Source of the DNA: Steinernema hermaphroditum
Lineage: Eukaryota > Nematoda > Chromadorea > Rhabditida > Steinernematidae
Reading direction: 5' to 3'
NCBI GenBank assembly: GCA_030435675.1
Contig: CM059625.1
Coordinates: forward strand, 1 to 64,000
DNA: 64,000 bases
Part shown: positions 47,959 through 60,360 of the stretch, piece by piece
How positions within the stretch are numbered: position 1 is the stretch's first letter
How the letters are laid out: each line of letters opens with the position of its first letter
Program-made: the position numbers and the translations under genes
The notes under the pieces: generated by a model
Told to the model about the DNA's origin: nothing
The model's database searches: none
The model's input: the letters and a program-made list of their open reading frames with translations, nothing else

Positions 47959-50231
47959 TCAGTTGAACGATGAGTTGTCGTGGTTTTCCTGAAACATTTT
48001 CGGTACGACGTCGCATATGCTAATCACTTACGGTATTCCGAACATGCGTCGCTTCGTTTTGAAAATCTTCAAATTTGAACGGTACTGCGTTAAAAATGAC
48101 TTGCGAAAGGATAGTTACGTTTTCTAAAAGCTGCATTATCCTTAGCTCAGTGTTCGCAACTAACATACCATCGAGTAAATGCAAAAATGCAGGTAACTTC
48201 CTAGGGAAGATAAAGGCGAAGTATATCACTAAACCTACGAACACCAAACCCAGGCCATAAACAGCAACATAGAAATCTTGCCAAATGGGTATGACCAACA
48301 GGCTAATACATATGCAGAAAAACAGTATTGGAATGATAATTGGGTTGCGGAATCCCTCTGGGTAGACAGGATAGTTGGAAAATCTCATGTAGAAGAGAGC
48401 TATTTGAACTGTTGTCCTTTGCATCCATATAGCAAACGTCATGTAACTTATGAGTTGATCTAAGTTTCCAATGAATGAAACGCATACGCAAACCATTAAC
48501 TGAAATCATAAATTAGAAAGTATGCGGTGTTATAAACATAGATTATACCAGCTAATCATGGCTAACATGTCTACTAACGTACATAAAATCAGGAAACGAA
48601 TCAATTACAAGCTGATTATGTTACAGGCTACATATGCAGCGGCCTCACTATACTCACGGGTACTCACCTCAACAAATACTGCAGCTCTCGGACTCATAGA
48701 TTTCGGATGAACGGTGCCAATAAATGAGGGCATCACATGGTGGTTGGCTCCGGCAAGTAGATATCGTAAAACAAAATTGATTGATTGAACAAACGCCGGT
48801 AGGCATACCTGCTGCATCCGAATATGGTGGTGTTTAAATTTCCCAACAGCAAAATTGAAATTAAGAAGGGAATTGCATAACTAAAGCTTCCTAATGACTT
48901 CTCCGCAAACCGCTGTGTGGCACTGTTGACTTCAAAAATAATTCAATGACTTACTACTGCAACAACGTCACTTTGCTTGAATTCTTCCACTGTCAGAACT
49001 GCGAAGTATGCCACGTTCATTGAAAGGAAAACCAGCGCCGATATTCCAATTCCACACAGGGCTGCTATTGGGAGCGTTCTAAAATGGAAATGTGCCGTAC
49101 GTAATATTTTTGTGACTCTCGTTTTGTTTTTATGGAGGCGCTGAGTGACTGACCGTTTAGGATTCTCAAGTTCTTCAGCCCCAAAATTCAGGATATCCCA
49201 ACCGTTGTAAGCAAATAATCCGGCATACAAAGCCAGAATTATATCGCCGGCCTTTGTTGTGCTTCCTTCGAAGGCATTCGTAAAATTGTTCGAGGAGTCT
49301 AAAATCGTCACTGCATTAGATGAGTGGCTAGCTTTTTCAATACCATTAAAAATTAGTTCATAGAAGCCTGTTATAATGATTAGAGCCGTTGCAAGGAGCT
49401 TGGCCATAGTGGCGATTTGTTGAAATCTAGCAGCGACTCGTTTCAATGAAAACATATTCACAAAGCTGAGAACCCCTAAACTGTGCACTTCGTAGCTGAA
49501 CGTGATGAAATTCTTATGATGCAATTCTAACTTATAATTTCATTATCATTGTGCTTACATAGAATTGAAAAGGCGAAGAGCTTCTCGAGATAAGAGGCCA
49601 TCGAATGGTCAAGGTGTAGTTTGAGCAGAGGCGTCAAACCGGCAGTTAAATATTTGCCGAACGTGAATGCTTGAATCGCAAGAGTTGAAGGATATGATAA
49701 GCAACAGCTGACCCAAAGAAATGCTGTGGCCAATGGATGCCTGCAAACCATTATATTTAAGTGGTATTATTCAAATGTTTTGGGGATACTCGTTGGCAAT
49801 TTGTTGGCAGATATGGACATAAAATTTGCACACCGAACCCGGTTGTGAAATTTCACTGAATCGGCTTTCATAGTTACAAATGTGGTAGGTCTCAAGCACT
49901 TCGGAAAATCGTGCGGTAAAAGCACTGCTACTTACCATTTTACGTGTGAGAGATAAGCGAAATCACATCCTGATCGTCGGATTGAAGTCCCTAGTTCAAT
50001 GTAAACTAAAGCGCCGATGACTGAAATGCCTGCACATCCGGCCCAAATGCAAAGCGATAGACCAACAGATCCTGTGTGTTGTACGATCGATGTTGGTGAC
50101 ACAAATATACCTATATAAAGTCAATAGTAACTGTAGCATTATACGAACGTTGTACCAGAGCCAATAATATCTCCAACGCAATAACTGACTGCTCCAATAA
50201 TGCCTATCTTATGACCGTTTTTGGAGTGCAT
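47959..50231 (-). CDS. SLC7-family amino-acid transporter (AAT-like), one defective splice site
   Basis: Nine exons: 50156-50231, 49936-50110, 49559-49740, 49154-49475, 48955-49078, 48809-48912, 48668-48764, 48032-48499 and 47959-47988; 525 aa. The start follows a GATTGTTTCAG acceptor by six bases. TM1 carries the SLC7 signature IGAVSYCVGDIIGSGIFVSP. Later features are IWAGCAGISVIGALVYIELG, AKLLATALIIITGFYELI, LYAGLFAYNGWDILNFGAEELENPKR and the terminal helices LFFCICISLLVIP and GLVFVGLVIYFAF. It exchanges amino acids across the plasma membrane. The extracellular loop after TM3 lacks the Cys that links LAT light chains to a heavy chain, as I recall for C. elegans AAT-4 to AAT-9. Intron 6 (48765-48808) ends in ACG and has no AG acceptor anywhere, so the allele may be mis-spliced. 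Confidence 0.85.
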
Positions 50232-50931
50232 TGCACTCTGAAACAATCGGTCATACACGCGTTAGCTATTAAGGACTTCCGTGAGAGGTCAAAATATTTC
50301 ACGGCCATTGTTATCAGTAGATACAGATAACAGCGGCCACAAACCACAATGTAGAGAAAGAGGTTAGGTGCTTGTACGAAGAGATGGTTCACATCAGTTG
50401 AGTATGATATGTAACGCGTCAGGGTAAAAATAGCACAGTAACTGACACAGTCGGTTAACTCAACAGGTAAATATAAATCTTTGAAAGTTGCCAGTTCAAG
50501 TAAATATTTTATTCCACTGTGCATTTTACAGATCCACAACGTTTGCACTGTGTTGAATTGTACAGAAATGTCTGTCTCTGATGCAACATAAAATTGGCTC
50601 TTCCTTTCTAAGTGTCAGTTACAGCGTGGTAATACACGTAAATAATAACGGAATATTTGTCTACTGTTTACTATTCGCATATTTTTAATAGACGGAACAC
50701 ATACATGTAAAGAGAAATACGTAAACATTTCCCATTGTACACAGTTAGAATGTAAAATAGCAAGAATGGGAAAGAAATTTTAATGTTCTCTAAAGTGACA
50801 CTGCGACACTTCCGCTAAATTATAACAAATAACAAAACAACGGAAGTTATGATATTATATAACGAAGCAAAAGGAACGTGTGTGACGAAGGCCGATGAAA
50901 GAATGAATGTCCAGAAGGTTTTAGAATGCGA
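50232..50931. other. Spacer between GLT and AAT-like genes
   Basis: About 700 bp separate the glutamate transporter stop from the next start codon on the same strand. No gene is seen. The distance is longer than typical nematode operon spacers, so co-transcription is possible but not supported. Confidence 0.4.
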
Positions 50932-53458
50932 TTAATGTCCCTCTGTCGTCGGGACGGCAGTGTAACCTTCACTGGATTTCTTAGACCAAGGGTTGTGGTC
51001 CTTATTTGTAAGCATGAGTCCTGAAATGGAAACTTAAATTCATTCTGATTGGATTTTCGGTAAAGGGAATTTCAAATGGCATACATCAGGAGTATGTGAC
51101 GAAAATACGCATTGCGCCAATTGGAAGTATCTTACCATGGTCGTGGGCTGCATGCAATCGAGCATGTTCTTCATCTTGGAGAGCGAGTTGGTCCTTCGTA
51201 AAGTGGTCGACAATCCCTGCACCGAATGCGTCGCCAAGAACATTTATAGATGTACGGATACGATCTCTATATATTCGCCGGGCTTTGTAACCTCTCAAAT
51301 GTCAACTTACAGAAGCCAATCTACGGCAACAATTAACGAGACATCCTTAACGGGTAGTCCGACAGCAGTAAGCACAAGAAGCATGGTAACGAGCCCAGCT
51401 GAAGGGACTGATGCGGCCCCGATCGACGCCAGGGTGGCTGTTAGACTAACAGTAACTACTTGGCCTATGCTTAAGTCTACCCCATTCATTTGAGCGATGA
51501 AAATAGCTGCAACGGCTTCGTATAACGCAGTTCCATCCTACAAAGTCTGATTATTGCGGTAATTTAGATGCTCACGAAACCATATTAATAGTTGCACCTA
51601 TCGGTAGAACAAATCGTGCTACTCTCCTATCCACGCCCAAATTGTCTTCAAGACAACGGAAGGTGAGCGGCAGCGTAGCGGAACTAAAGGCTGTGAGTGT
51701 ATGCGCTGTAGAACATTTTGATGTACCTGGAAGCGGTTCCAAGGGCAGTGATCCATGCTTGAAGTAAGCCGCGCATGAATACAAAAGGATTTTTCTTAGT
51801 CAGAACGAAAAACAGCAACGGCAAACTAATTAGTGAATGTATCAGCAAGCCTGATAAAACAGTGACCATGTACATGGCGAGCATGCGGGCAGTCTCTGCA
51901 AGATCACTGATTTCCAAGATTTTTCCCATTATCAAGCACATGATTCCGAAAGGAGAATACCTAAAATACATGATTATACAGCGTCATTGAAAGAAGACAA
52001 AACTCAATTCGGCAAAGTGGTTTACAGTAAAGTAACTGAAAGTTGAGACGTTCTACAGGTACTTGAGCAGATCAATACATTTGAGCCGGTCTATTTTTTT
52101 GGGAATTTGAACGGATCTTTTCAAGTACGAGTGACCTTTGCAATGAGCATTTTGCAATTACCTTATGTTCACGAAACATTTTCCTAACGACGCATGCTTG
52201 TTATAGGATGTACAAAACGTGCGCTCTCGATATGGACAAACTCCTGTTGAGCATTGCTCATTTTGTGTGCCATTTAATCAAACGACTTCATAATCGCACA
52301 TTTCAACAGTGGCGTCATTGGCGATAGGACATTTTTCATCCGATCGCACTTTTTTGGTGTGATTGATAAACCCCCCCCCATGAAAATTAATGCGCAGTAA
52401 TTTTCGCAATTACAGTTGGCGCACATTGTCTGACGCGCAGATACCATATCTACAATGAATATAACACACATAATCAGTTTTGTTGTAAACTGGAGATGAG
52501 TATAGTTCCCCCTGCCACATGACGTTCACTTACCACATGACGATCATAACAAGGCCCATAATCACTTTATCCATAGCAACGAAAAAGTCAACGATTATTT
52601 GTGCTTCCTCACCCAGCTGAGAAACCATGATACCAAAACCAATGCAAAAGACGATAACACCTGAAAATAACTGAAATTGCCGCAATTCCTTGTCCTTGTC
52701 TCACCAAGAACATTCATTCCCGGGGTATATTCAACACTTGGAACTAACTTATCGAATGTCCCGTTTGCCAATGCCGCCAAAGTATCGGTGTCGTTTTTCT
52801 TGATGATTTTTGGCCTTACAACAACATATTTTGTTTGAACTTGTTGAAATGTCGCCTGTACGACATTTTCTGGGAACATATTTCTGAAATCCTCATTTTT
52901 TGTAGGGAAATCGTAATGATAACCATTCAAAAACAAGAATTAGGTATTCTTACCTTATAAGATCAAGAAATGTGTCTAGGGTGCTTACTGTTTTCCCTTC
53001 CATCCCTTCGCCAAGATCTTCCTTGATGGTCGGATCACCCGGGTGTATCATCAGAACCAGCACAATTCCTGTCTGAAAATATCCGTATGTACACGATCGT
53101 GTGCGCTTTTAACTAAATGCGACCTACAATAACTGCCAAAATTGTTGTGCTGATGTAGTACAGGATAGCTAATGATCCCATTCGGCCGGATTGCTTGGCA
53201 TCCAATTGTGCAAGACCTTAAATACGTTATGTTGAACAGGATAAACCCACATGTCCACTGACCTGATATGAGTGAACTCATGATAAGTGGAAGAATCATC
53301 ATTTTCAGCATATGCATAAGTATCTCCCCTGGAAAACTGAGCAGCATAATCGTTTGAGGTTGAAGTCTTTGCGAACGAAGCAAAAAACCAAAGAGTGCGC
53401 CGATCAGGACAGAACCAATCGTGAGGACTAGGAGCAAATTTTTTCGTATCCAGCTCAT
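50932..53458 (-). CDS. Excitatory amino-acid (glutamate) transporter, SLC1/GLT family
   Basis: Ten exons: 53263-53458, 53128-53216, 52954-53072, 52705-52883, 52534-52660, 51727-51960, 51581-51683, 51311-51537, 51136-51266 and 50932-51020; 497 aa. Clear EAAT hallmarks are [16 protein letters not shown], the [23 protein letters not shown] helix, [21 protein letters not shown], the hairpin-1 region [17 protein letters not shown], the [18 protein letters not shown] motif, hairpin 2 ([12 protein letters not shown]) and [19 protein letters not shown] with the substrate-binding Arg/Asp residues. It couples glutamate uptake to Na+ in the plasma membrane. The start lies nine bases after a TTGCAG acceptor. 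Intron 5 is 573 bp and could hold regulatory sequence. It is a full-length, apparently intact gene. Which C. elegans glt gene it matches cannot be fixed from here. Confidence 0.93.
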
Positions 53459-53468
53459 GTCTGGAGCC

Positions 53469-56400
53469 TGCAATGGTAAGATAAACACGGTTTTGCACAA
53501 ATGTCTTCCACGCGATTTGGAAACACCCTCCGCGAAAGAAGTGCATAAGCCATTTTGAGTATGAACTCGCAGGAATGAAAAGTGAAGGTGGGGGCACCGT
53601 TGAAAGACTGGAGGGAAACGTTTAAAGCGATATGTCGTTGTTCGCTTCCAGTCATGTAGTGGTCGACAATTGCTGCTTGCAACATCGATTACGCGCTTCG
53701 TCTCGCCACATTGACTAAGCGCAGTAATTTCCTACACAGCCGGTTATTTGGTATATCAACGATTATAGGTTTTGACGGATAGTCGATTTCAGCGGTCCGC
53801 GACAATGTGCGTAAGAACAGAGACGTTTTTTCGTTTCGTTCCCTTCTACTCATTCTAGTTTATGCTTGCAAAGGAAGTGCAGCAAATCTAGAAAGAACAA
53901 CGAACACTGTCAATCACGTTTATGAAAGAACACCATGATTGAACGATTATAAAAGGGTATCTTGAAGTTATCCCTTCGCGCAATTCTCCACCTCTTAAAA
54001 GGAAGCCCCACCCATACGTTGCGCGTTGTCGGCAGGCAAGAGGTTGTGGCAGAAGAGAGCGGAAGCAGTCATAGCAAAGAGTATTTATTAAATCAATATT
54101 AAAAAATTACTGACGTTTAGAATTTTCTTTGAGCGACATGGAAAATTATTGCCGCCACGCTTCCGCTGTCGTTTCCAGCCACGCTCATTACTTTGCACTT
54201 TTACTTTGTCGCTGGAAATGGTGGCCCCTCTTAACATAAAATAATAGATCTTAACGAAAACGTATCAGAAGATGGCTTCACGCTTCGTCTACACTACTTA
54301 GGAAATTTCTAATAGAGCAAACAAAAGCTTAGCTCTATTTTCAATTTTTAATCGGATTAGATGTGGTAAGAGGAAGAACGGCGAGGTAGAGGGAAGGATG
54401 CGAACATGCAGTCGAAATAGACACGCCTATGGAAACGCGAGCACGACATACATGTAGTTGTTGTTGTTGCAGACCATTTTTCTGTTCGCCTCCGAAAGTG
54501 ATGTTTTTCGGGTAGCTGTCGAAAGGCAGCGACGGATCGAGGGGCGGATGCAGTAGTTAATGTTTATACAGTCCAACAACTTCAGAAATTTTGTGCAAAC
54601 AGATAATCGCGCGATCATCTGTTGCTGCTTTGGATTAGTGCAGGGGACGTCGGACGCTAATTGTGCCTGCGTGTCTCAAGAGCTTTGCTTTAACGAAAAA
54701 AACTAAACAAGCAGTGACAAGTTAAGCAGAAGAGAGCGAAGAGAGCGATAGCATGTTTAAAACACAGCCGGCTTTTAAATTCTCGCAATCGCAAATCTCA
54801 AGTGTGACTTCGTGCTATGATTTGCTTGTGTCGCCATGAAGTGGTACTAAGAAATTGGTGCACCATTGCACTATATGATATAAACTTGTTGCTATGGAAG
54901 AAATTAAACAATTGCGGTTTGTGTGAGGTACAGGAATGATGGAGATCGCAATTTTGCAATTTAAATATTTTTCTTAATACTCTAAGTCCAAAATTAGTGC
55001 AATAGAAACAGCGCCGTCTCTCAACATTCGCGAACGTTGCTGGTTGACCGACATTCATAAAACGTATAACGGTTTTCGTCAATATTACTATGCATGCATG
55101 GTAAACAAGCCTTAAAGACGCACAAGATGCCAATTTGTCGCATTTTAATCGACTACATCGACTCGAATGCTTTTCAGTAATTACAGATAGTTTTGAATAT
55201 TGAAGAATCGTCGCCAACCAAAGCACGTAAACCGAACCAGAGTCTAGGAAGGTCGCCCATTGCACCATTACACCGAGTGATTAATGCTCGTTCTACGGTA
55301 ACCGACACCCACAGTTTAATGCTCTCAGCAGTTTGCGTTTATGCAGACATTCAAAGATACATGTAATTTAATATTGAGCAGCAAACGGACAGTTTTGGTG
55401 ACATGTTATGGTATTGTTGTGTTCTCTATGCAATAGTCCTATATGTATTGTTTTCCTGTCGACTGTCAATTTTTCTTTGGACAAAGTTTTCAATCACTCT
55501 TACTTCACACTGTGCCGATATTCGCAGTAAAGCGCAACAGAGATGAGCGCAATTACATATTGCGTAACAATGCGTTGAAATGACGCTTCATATCATATGA
55601 ACACAAAATTGATCTTCGGAAATATGCTATCAGGGTATTGTGTATTGTGGGTTCAGTTCCGTTGGATGTGAAGAAAGGGGCACAAAGTAAGTGACATGAA
55701 ACGATTGCTGAAATATTCGACCCTGTTGCGACTCGGCTTTTTTATCAACATGATTTCGTGTATTTTGGAGGAAGCCGGAAGCTAGCGGGGCCTTAATGAT
55801 GTCCGTGGCAGCACATGCATATCTCATTTGAGCAAAAGTTCGATCCTTGGCATCGTATCGACGACGGACGATAAATGTTCATGTAACATTTTTTGTGAAA
55901 ATTTCGAGTAAATTCTGACTGTACCTTCCGTGTTCAGTTCTTCTCAGCGGACGATGTGTTTCCATTATGCTTCCGCTTCCTCTAGAATGTTCTAGAATAT
56001 TCAAAAGTTCCCTTGCCCTCAGTGTTTTGCGCAGAGGTATGGGTTAGATCACAAATGACGGTGCAGTAGTGAACTACTAGCCAACAACGTCGATGACGGT
56101 GAGAACAGTGTCTACTTTATAATGCAGAGGAATGATTATGGCAAGCCCGTTGTCTTGAATTGTAAAATTGAAGATATTGCATGCAGAAACGAATTCGAAT
56201 GTCTACCACTGCATTGAAACGGATGGCTGCAAAGTGGTGCACAGTATATTCGCCTTTGGATGATATGTTTTCTGAATGTTTTCGAGTTTCGTCCTGCCAA
56301 GGAGAATAAATGAAAAGGAACTACATAGGAACTACAGCTGCTTCTTAATTTGCAACGCGATCATAAATTAGATGCGATAATTTTGAAGCGCTAACTACCG

Positions 56401-58487
56401 ATTTCATTTAACGTTGATTACAACTGATCAGAGCCTGCTCATCACAAAGCTCATCACAAAAGCCTGCTTGCGGATTTATAAACTGCAACAAGTTTTATTG
56501 GCTCGGAGTTTACATGGAGATCGCCTGTTCGTACTTTACTATACTACTTTACTTGCACGCGATTTCCTGTTGGTGATCAGTTTCTGTGGTCAGTTACTGT
56601 GTGTTGAGGTGAATTGTTCTTTCAAAACCGCAACGGTAGTGCAATGGTACCTTCGTCGTTTCATCGTCATTGCATCCAGTTCAATTTTACAAAGGAATCT
56701 TCGTCTTGGATCGAGCTGAAAATTAGCATACACACACCTAAACATGTAAACACCCTTTGGAAGTTACGTTCACAGGGCTATAGCCAACATCGCCAGCTGG
56801 GATAAACAGGTGTGTGAACTGGGTAATACATTTTATGCTATTTTAAGGGTCCGGGTTCGACTCCGCTTCCGGTCAACATTTTTTTCCGCTTATGCAGCAT
56901 GTATGTGCAGCTTAGTAAAGGTAGAAACGAATACATTGGTGCACAGTATTCGAACATAGTATCCGAACCATACCCACTTCATAAAGCCACATCATACGTA
57001 CGTGCAGTCAATGTTTACTTCGAAGGTTCTGAGAACTGCACTCGAATAAGTTGTTGTGTTTATTATTTACGTCGGAATTAATGAAAGATCATTATCTGGA
57101 AAGTTCAAAACACTTGAAATAAGATCAAAATTATAGGAGACGACATTATTAAAAAATTGCTATGCACTGTTATCTTTATCCATTAAATTCTGTTTGCTTA
57201 TATTCAGAAATGTTACAAAGTATTCACTTAATCAGGGCTTTGATACAAAAGCTTCCCATTTGCTAATGGTGTGCTGGAGAGATGTTTACAGAGCGATATT
57301 CGATATATACGCAAATGTCCATATATGTGTAAATTTTGTAAATTGCGTGTGGATGAGTTTAGCGATCAATCAATGTGATCAATCGCGATTTACTTTATGG
57401 AGTCGGAACCGCAGAAGTTATTTTACGTGAAATTGAGATAATTCAGTAAGCTGGTTGACGTGGAACCGTAAGCTGGTTGACATATGGTAAAAACTGCACT
57501 TATAAAGTCTGTGCGAAAATCTATGCTTTACGTAGAATTTCTGGGAAGATTCTAATCTACCGCGTAGCTAACATGCATAATTAATTCAGTTACGCCCGTT
57601 GTTGATCATGAGGCTGCGCATTACAGTGAGCGCACAGTTGTCAAGAACACTCTTATTTACGTTCGTGTTTGGCGTTCCAGTTTAAGCGACGTTCGTGCTT
57701 GAAGCGTTCAGCCCGTATCCGGGCACGAGCATCCAATTTACATAATTACACAGCTTGAAGATTCGGGTTTTTGCAGCTGCTTTCGTTCGGTTAACTGGTC
57801 TTGCCAAGCAACGGACGTCAACCTTTCGCTACGCTCTTTGAATTGCGGAGAGGTAAGAGCATTCATATTATTTCGCCATTGCATTTCTATTCTCGGGGTT
57901 AATAGATTAACATGCGGCTCTCCTTATTCTGTGAAAGCATGCTTGTGACTTTTGATTAAAATTCAGGCTGATATATACGCCGTATTACACGTCGTGCACA
58001 TATGGACTGCATATTATATTGCACAGAGTGCAAAATAAACGTTTCTATTCTGTTTTTTCTTTTATTTCGCTGTTGCAATTGGCGAATGTGACGACAACAT
58101 TGATGAGAATCTTTTTAGTCATTTCTATTTCGCATTACCGTAATTTCACAGAGTTGAAAGGATTCGAAGATACTTGCGGTACAGTAGTATAGATTTATGG
58201 CGGTAGGCCTAGGCACCGTTCACTTTTGAGCATTAAGGGACACCAATCATTCTACTGCGCTATTACTCAGGTGGACAGTTACCTCAATGTTCTTTTCGTA
58301 TTTCCTTACTAATACAAATAAGGACACATGTGATCTACTTGGAATTTTTTTAAACAAGTCCTCATATTCTAAATATTTAAATGTTGTAGTTTATAACTCT
58401 TATTATAGTTCGTGTACGATGCTCGATCCGTATTCACATCCTGAGATACTCCTGGAATAGTAAAAGTACGTGTTACAGTTCATTTAG
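53469..58487. other. Large intergenic region (5 kb)
   Basis: The region lies upstream of the GLT gene (minus) and the receptor gene (plus). No gene, transposon end or tandem repeat could be supported. Open frames such as 54798-55268 minus and 56414-56719 plus lack domains and splice context. A tRNA-like B box is listed separately. Promoter and enhancer content for both neighbours is likely but not identifiable. Confidence 0.4.
56845..56890 (+). other. Isolated B-box-like sequence with T run
   Basis: GGGTTCGACTCCG at 56854-56866 matches a Pol III B box and is followed 16 bases later by a run of seven T. No compatible A box or acceptor stem pairing was found, so this is at most a tRNA fragment or relic. 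Confidence 0.2.
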
Positions 58488-60260
58488 ATGTTCCCGATGG
58501 AAATTGCGTTCACAATCAATTGTTATATTTCGGGCATTTTGTCTATTCTTCTTACAAGTGCAATGTTGTACGCTATCATATTTCACACTCCATCTGAAAT
58601 GAAGACATACCGAATGTTCCTGCTGAATATTTGTGTATCTGACTTCCTGGTTGCCTTCGGAATGACGTTTATTCAGCCAATTCCAGCAAGCAGCCGAAAA
58701 GAGGTGAGCTGATTATTAAGCGATGTTATGACGAATTTCTATACTCTTAACACACATAGTTGTGCGGTATAGCAGGTGTATTCCGACAACAGTATCGGTA
58801 TTAATCCGTAAATAGAAAGGAATTGCAGGTTTAGTTCCGTATTCCTGTACTATTTACTACAAAAAATAACATATTATAATCAGCATGACCTTAAATTTCT
58901 AGATCGAGCGACCAGCGAATGATTCTGGTATCAGTTATGTTATAATGGGTCCAATTGTTTATTTTGTTCTTCCCCCCATAAACCACATAATTACCTGCAT
59001 TTTCTGTGGTGTCCTTCTATACAACATATTGACTTTACCTTACTGCTTCTTGTACCGCTACGTTTCACTGATCTACATCGATGGACAGCGTTTTCTTCAT
59101 AAAAAAACGGTTTGAAAACTTTTCAGAAATCAGATTAAGTAAACTCTTTCATAGGTGTTCTTTGCGGTAATCGCAATCATTGCACTTGTATGCTGCTCAG
59201 TGTCGTTTTTCATGGTACTCGGTGACATGCCAAAATTTCCAGTCCCTGAAATTAAGGACTGGTCGGAGTACTACACACACAAAAGCGATACGGAAGAAGT
59301 AATGTTCGGAAATCTTATTCATATGGATTTCCACGTCTACTACATGATCGGTATTTTTGCATTTTGCGTTGTGTTTGGCTACGCCTTACTGACGTTTTGC
59401 GCTGTACAGATATTCAGGTAAAAAAGAATCAAGCACGTTAAGCAACTGATTCTTTTTTAGGACGTTATACGCTCGGAGAAACGAACTAAGCAAGCGAACA
59501 CTTGAACTACAACGAAAACTAGCTCTTTCTCTTGCTTGCCAGGTGAGAACACGCAATGGGCCTGCGTCATTCCCATATATTAATCTCGTACTATGTCAAC
59601 GATCGAAATTTATTAATCTCAGCTGATGCATATGAACTGCAAGTTGGAAATTAGTGGGCTTTAGAACCAGATTTAGCAGTTAGAGCATTAGAAGCAATTT
59701 TAAGAAATTGAGCTATTACGGCAAATTGCAAATTAAACTTTTATGATATCATGATTCATGGCCGCACCGAGCGAAAGGAGGTTATATTCACTTTCAGGGC
59801 AAGCCCTAACAGTCAAGGTACCAAAACATTAGACGATAATGAGGCAAAGTGCTCAGCGACTTTTAAGACAACCTAGCATGTGCGATAGTCCGAATTTCTG
59901 CTGCACCATGATTTACCTTGTCGCACAATGACGTACATTTCGTTCATATTTCAGTCCTCGCTTCCGGTTATCTTTGTTGGCATTCCAATAGCCATAATTT
60001 CAACCACAATCGCAACAAACACATATACAAAAACCATCAATGGCGTGGCAACTGTGACCTTCTCCTACCAAGTTGTATTTAGCCCACTGATCACTTTTAT
60101 TTTTGTCAAGCCCTATCGTAAGGTGTTACATGTCAGGTAAATCAGCATTGTTTATTTATGATTAATGAACCCTGCTTCAGATTTTGGTTTCAGTCAAAGA
60201 AAATTTTTAACAAAGTTGTTCTGCCCACAACGTCAAGCAATCAGCGATCAGTCATGGTAA
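58488..60260 (+). CDS. Seven-transmembrane chemoreceptor-like GPCR (Srd/Str-type)
   Basis: Six exons: 58488-58703, 58903-59109, 59155-59417, 59461-59542, 59955-60136 and 60194-60260; 338 aa, phases consistent. The ATG directly follows a CATTTAG acceptor. Seven hydrophobic segments are visible, from ISGILSILLTSAMLYAII (TM1) and MFLLNICVSDFLVAFGM (TM2) to VVFSPLITFIFVKPYRK (TM7). Features typical of nematode Str-superfamily receptors are the HTPSEMKTYRMFLLN loop, the LPYCFLYRYVSL block after TM3 and the final PLITxxFVKPYRK. It is likely expressed in sensory neurons with a ligand unknown. The family within the superfamily (srd is my best guess) is uncertain. It converges on the orphan gene, whose stop is only 100 bp away. 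Confidence 0.85.
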
Positions 60261-60360
60261 TTACGGGGTCCTTTCATAGGTAATTGCTTAGGCAGAATCA
60301 GAAGATCGGTAAAAATGATGCATGTTCTGGTTTATTTGATAATTTTGGATAACACTGTTG

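Noticed and set aside
48913..48954. A 25-bp intron ending at TTTTGAAG in the AAT-like gene
   Set aside because: It is too short and shifts the frame. The 42-bp intron ending CACACAG restores the conserved VAVRFAEKSLG reading.
47959..53458. Operon of GLT and AAT-like transporters
   Set aside because: They are on the same strand, but the gap between stop and next start is about 700 bp, and each has its own acceptor that would serve ordinary trans-splicing equally well.
54798..55268. Minus-strand 156-codon frame in the large intergenic region
   Set aside because: Cys/Leu-rich chance frame without family, splice or start context.
56845..56890. Functional tRNA gene
   Set aside because: Only a B box and T run are present; acceptor and anticodon stems do not pair.
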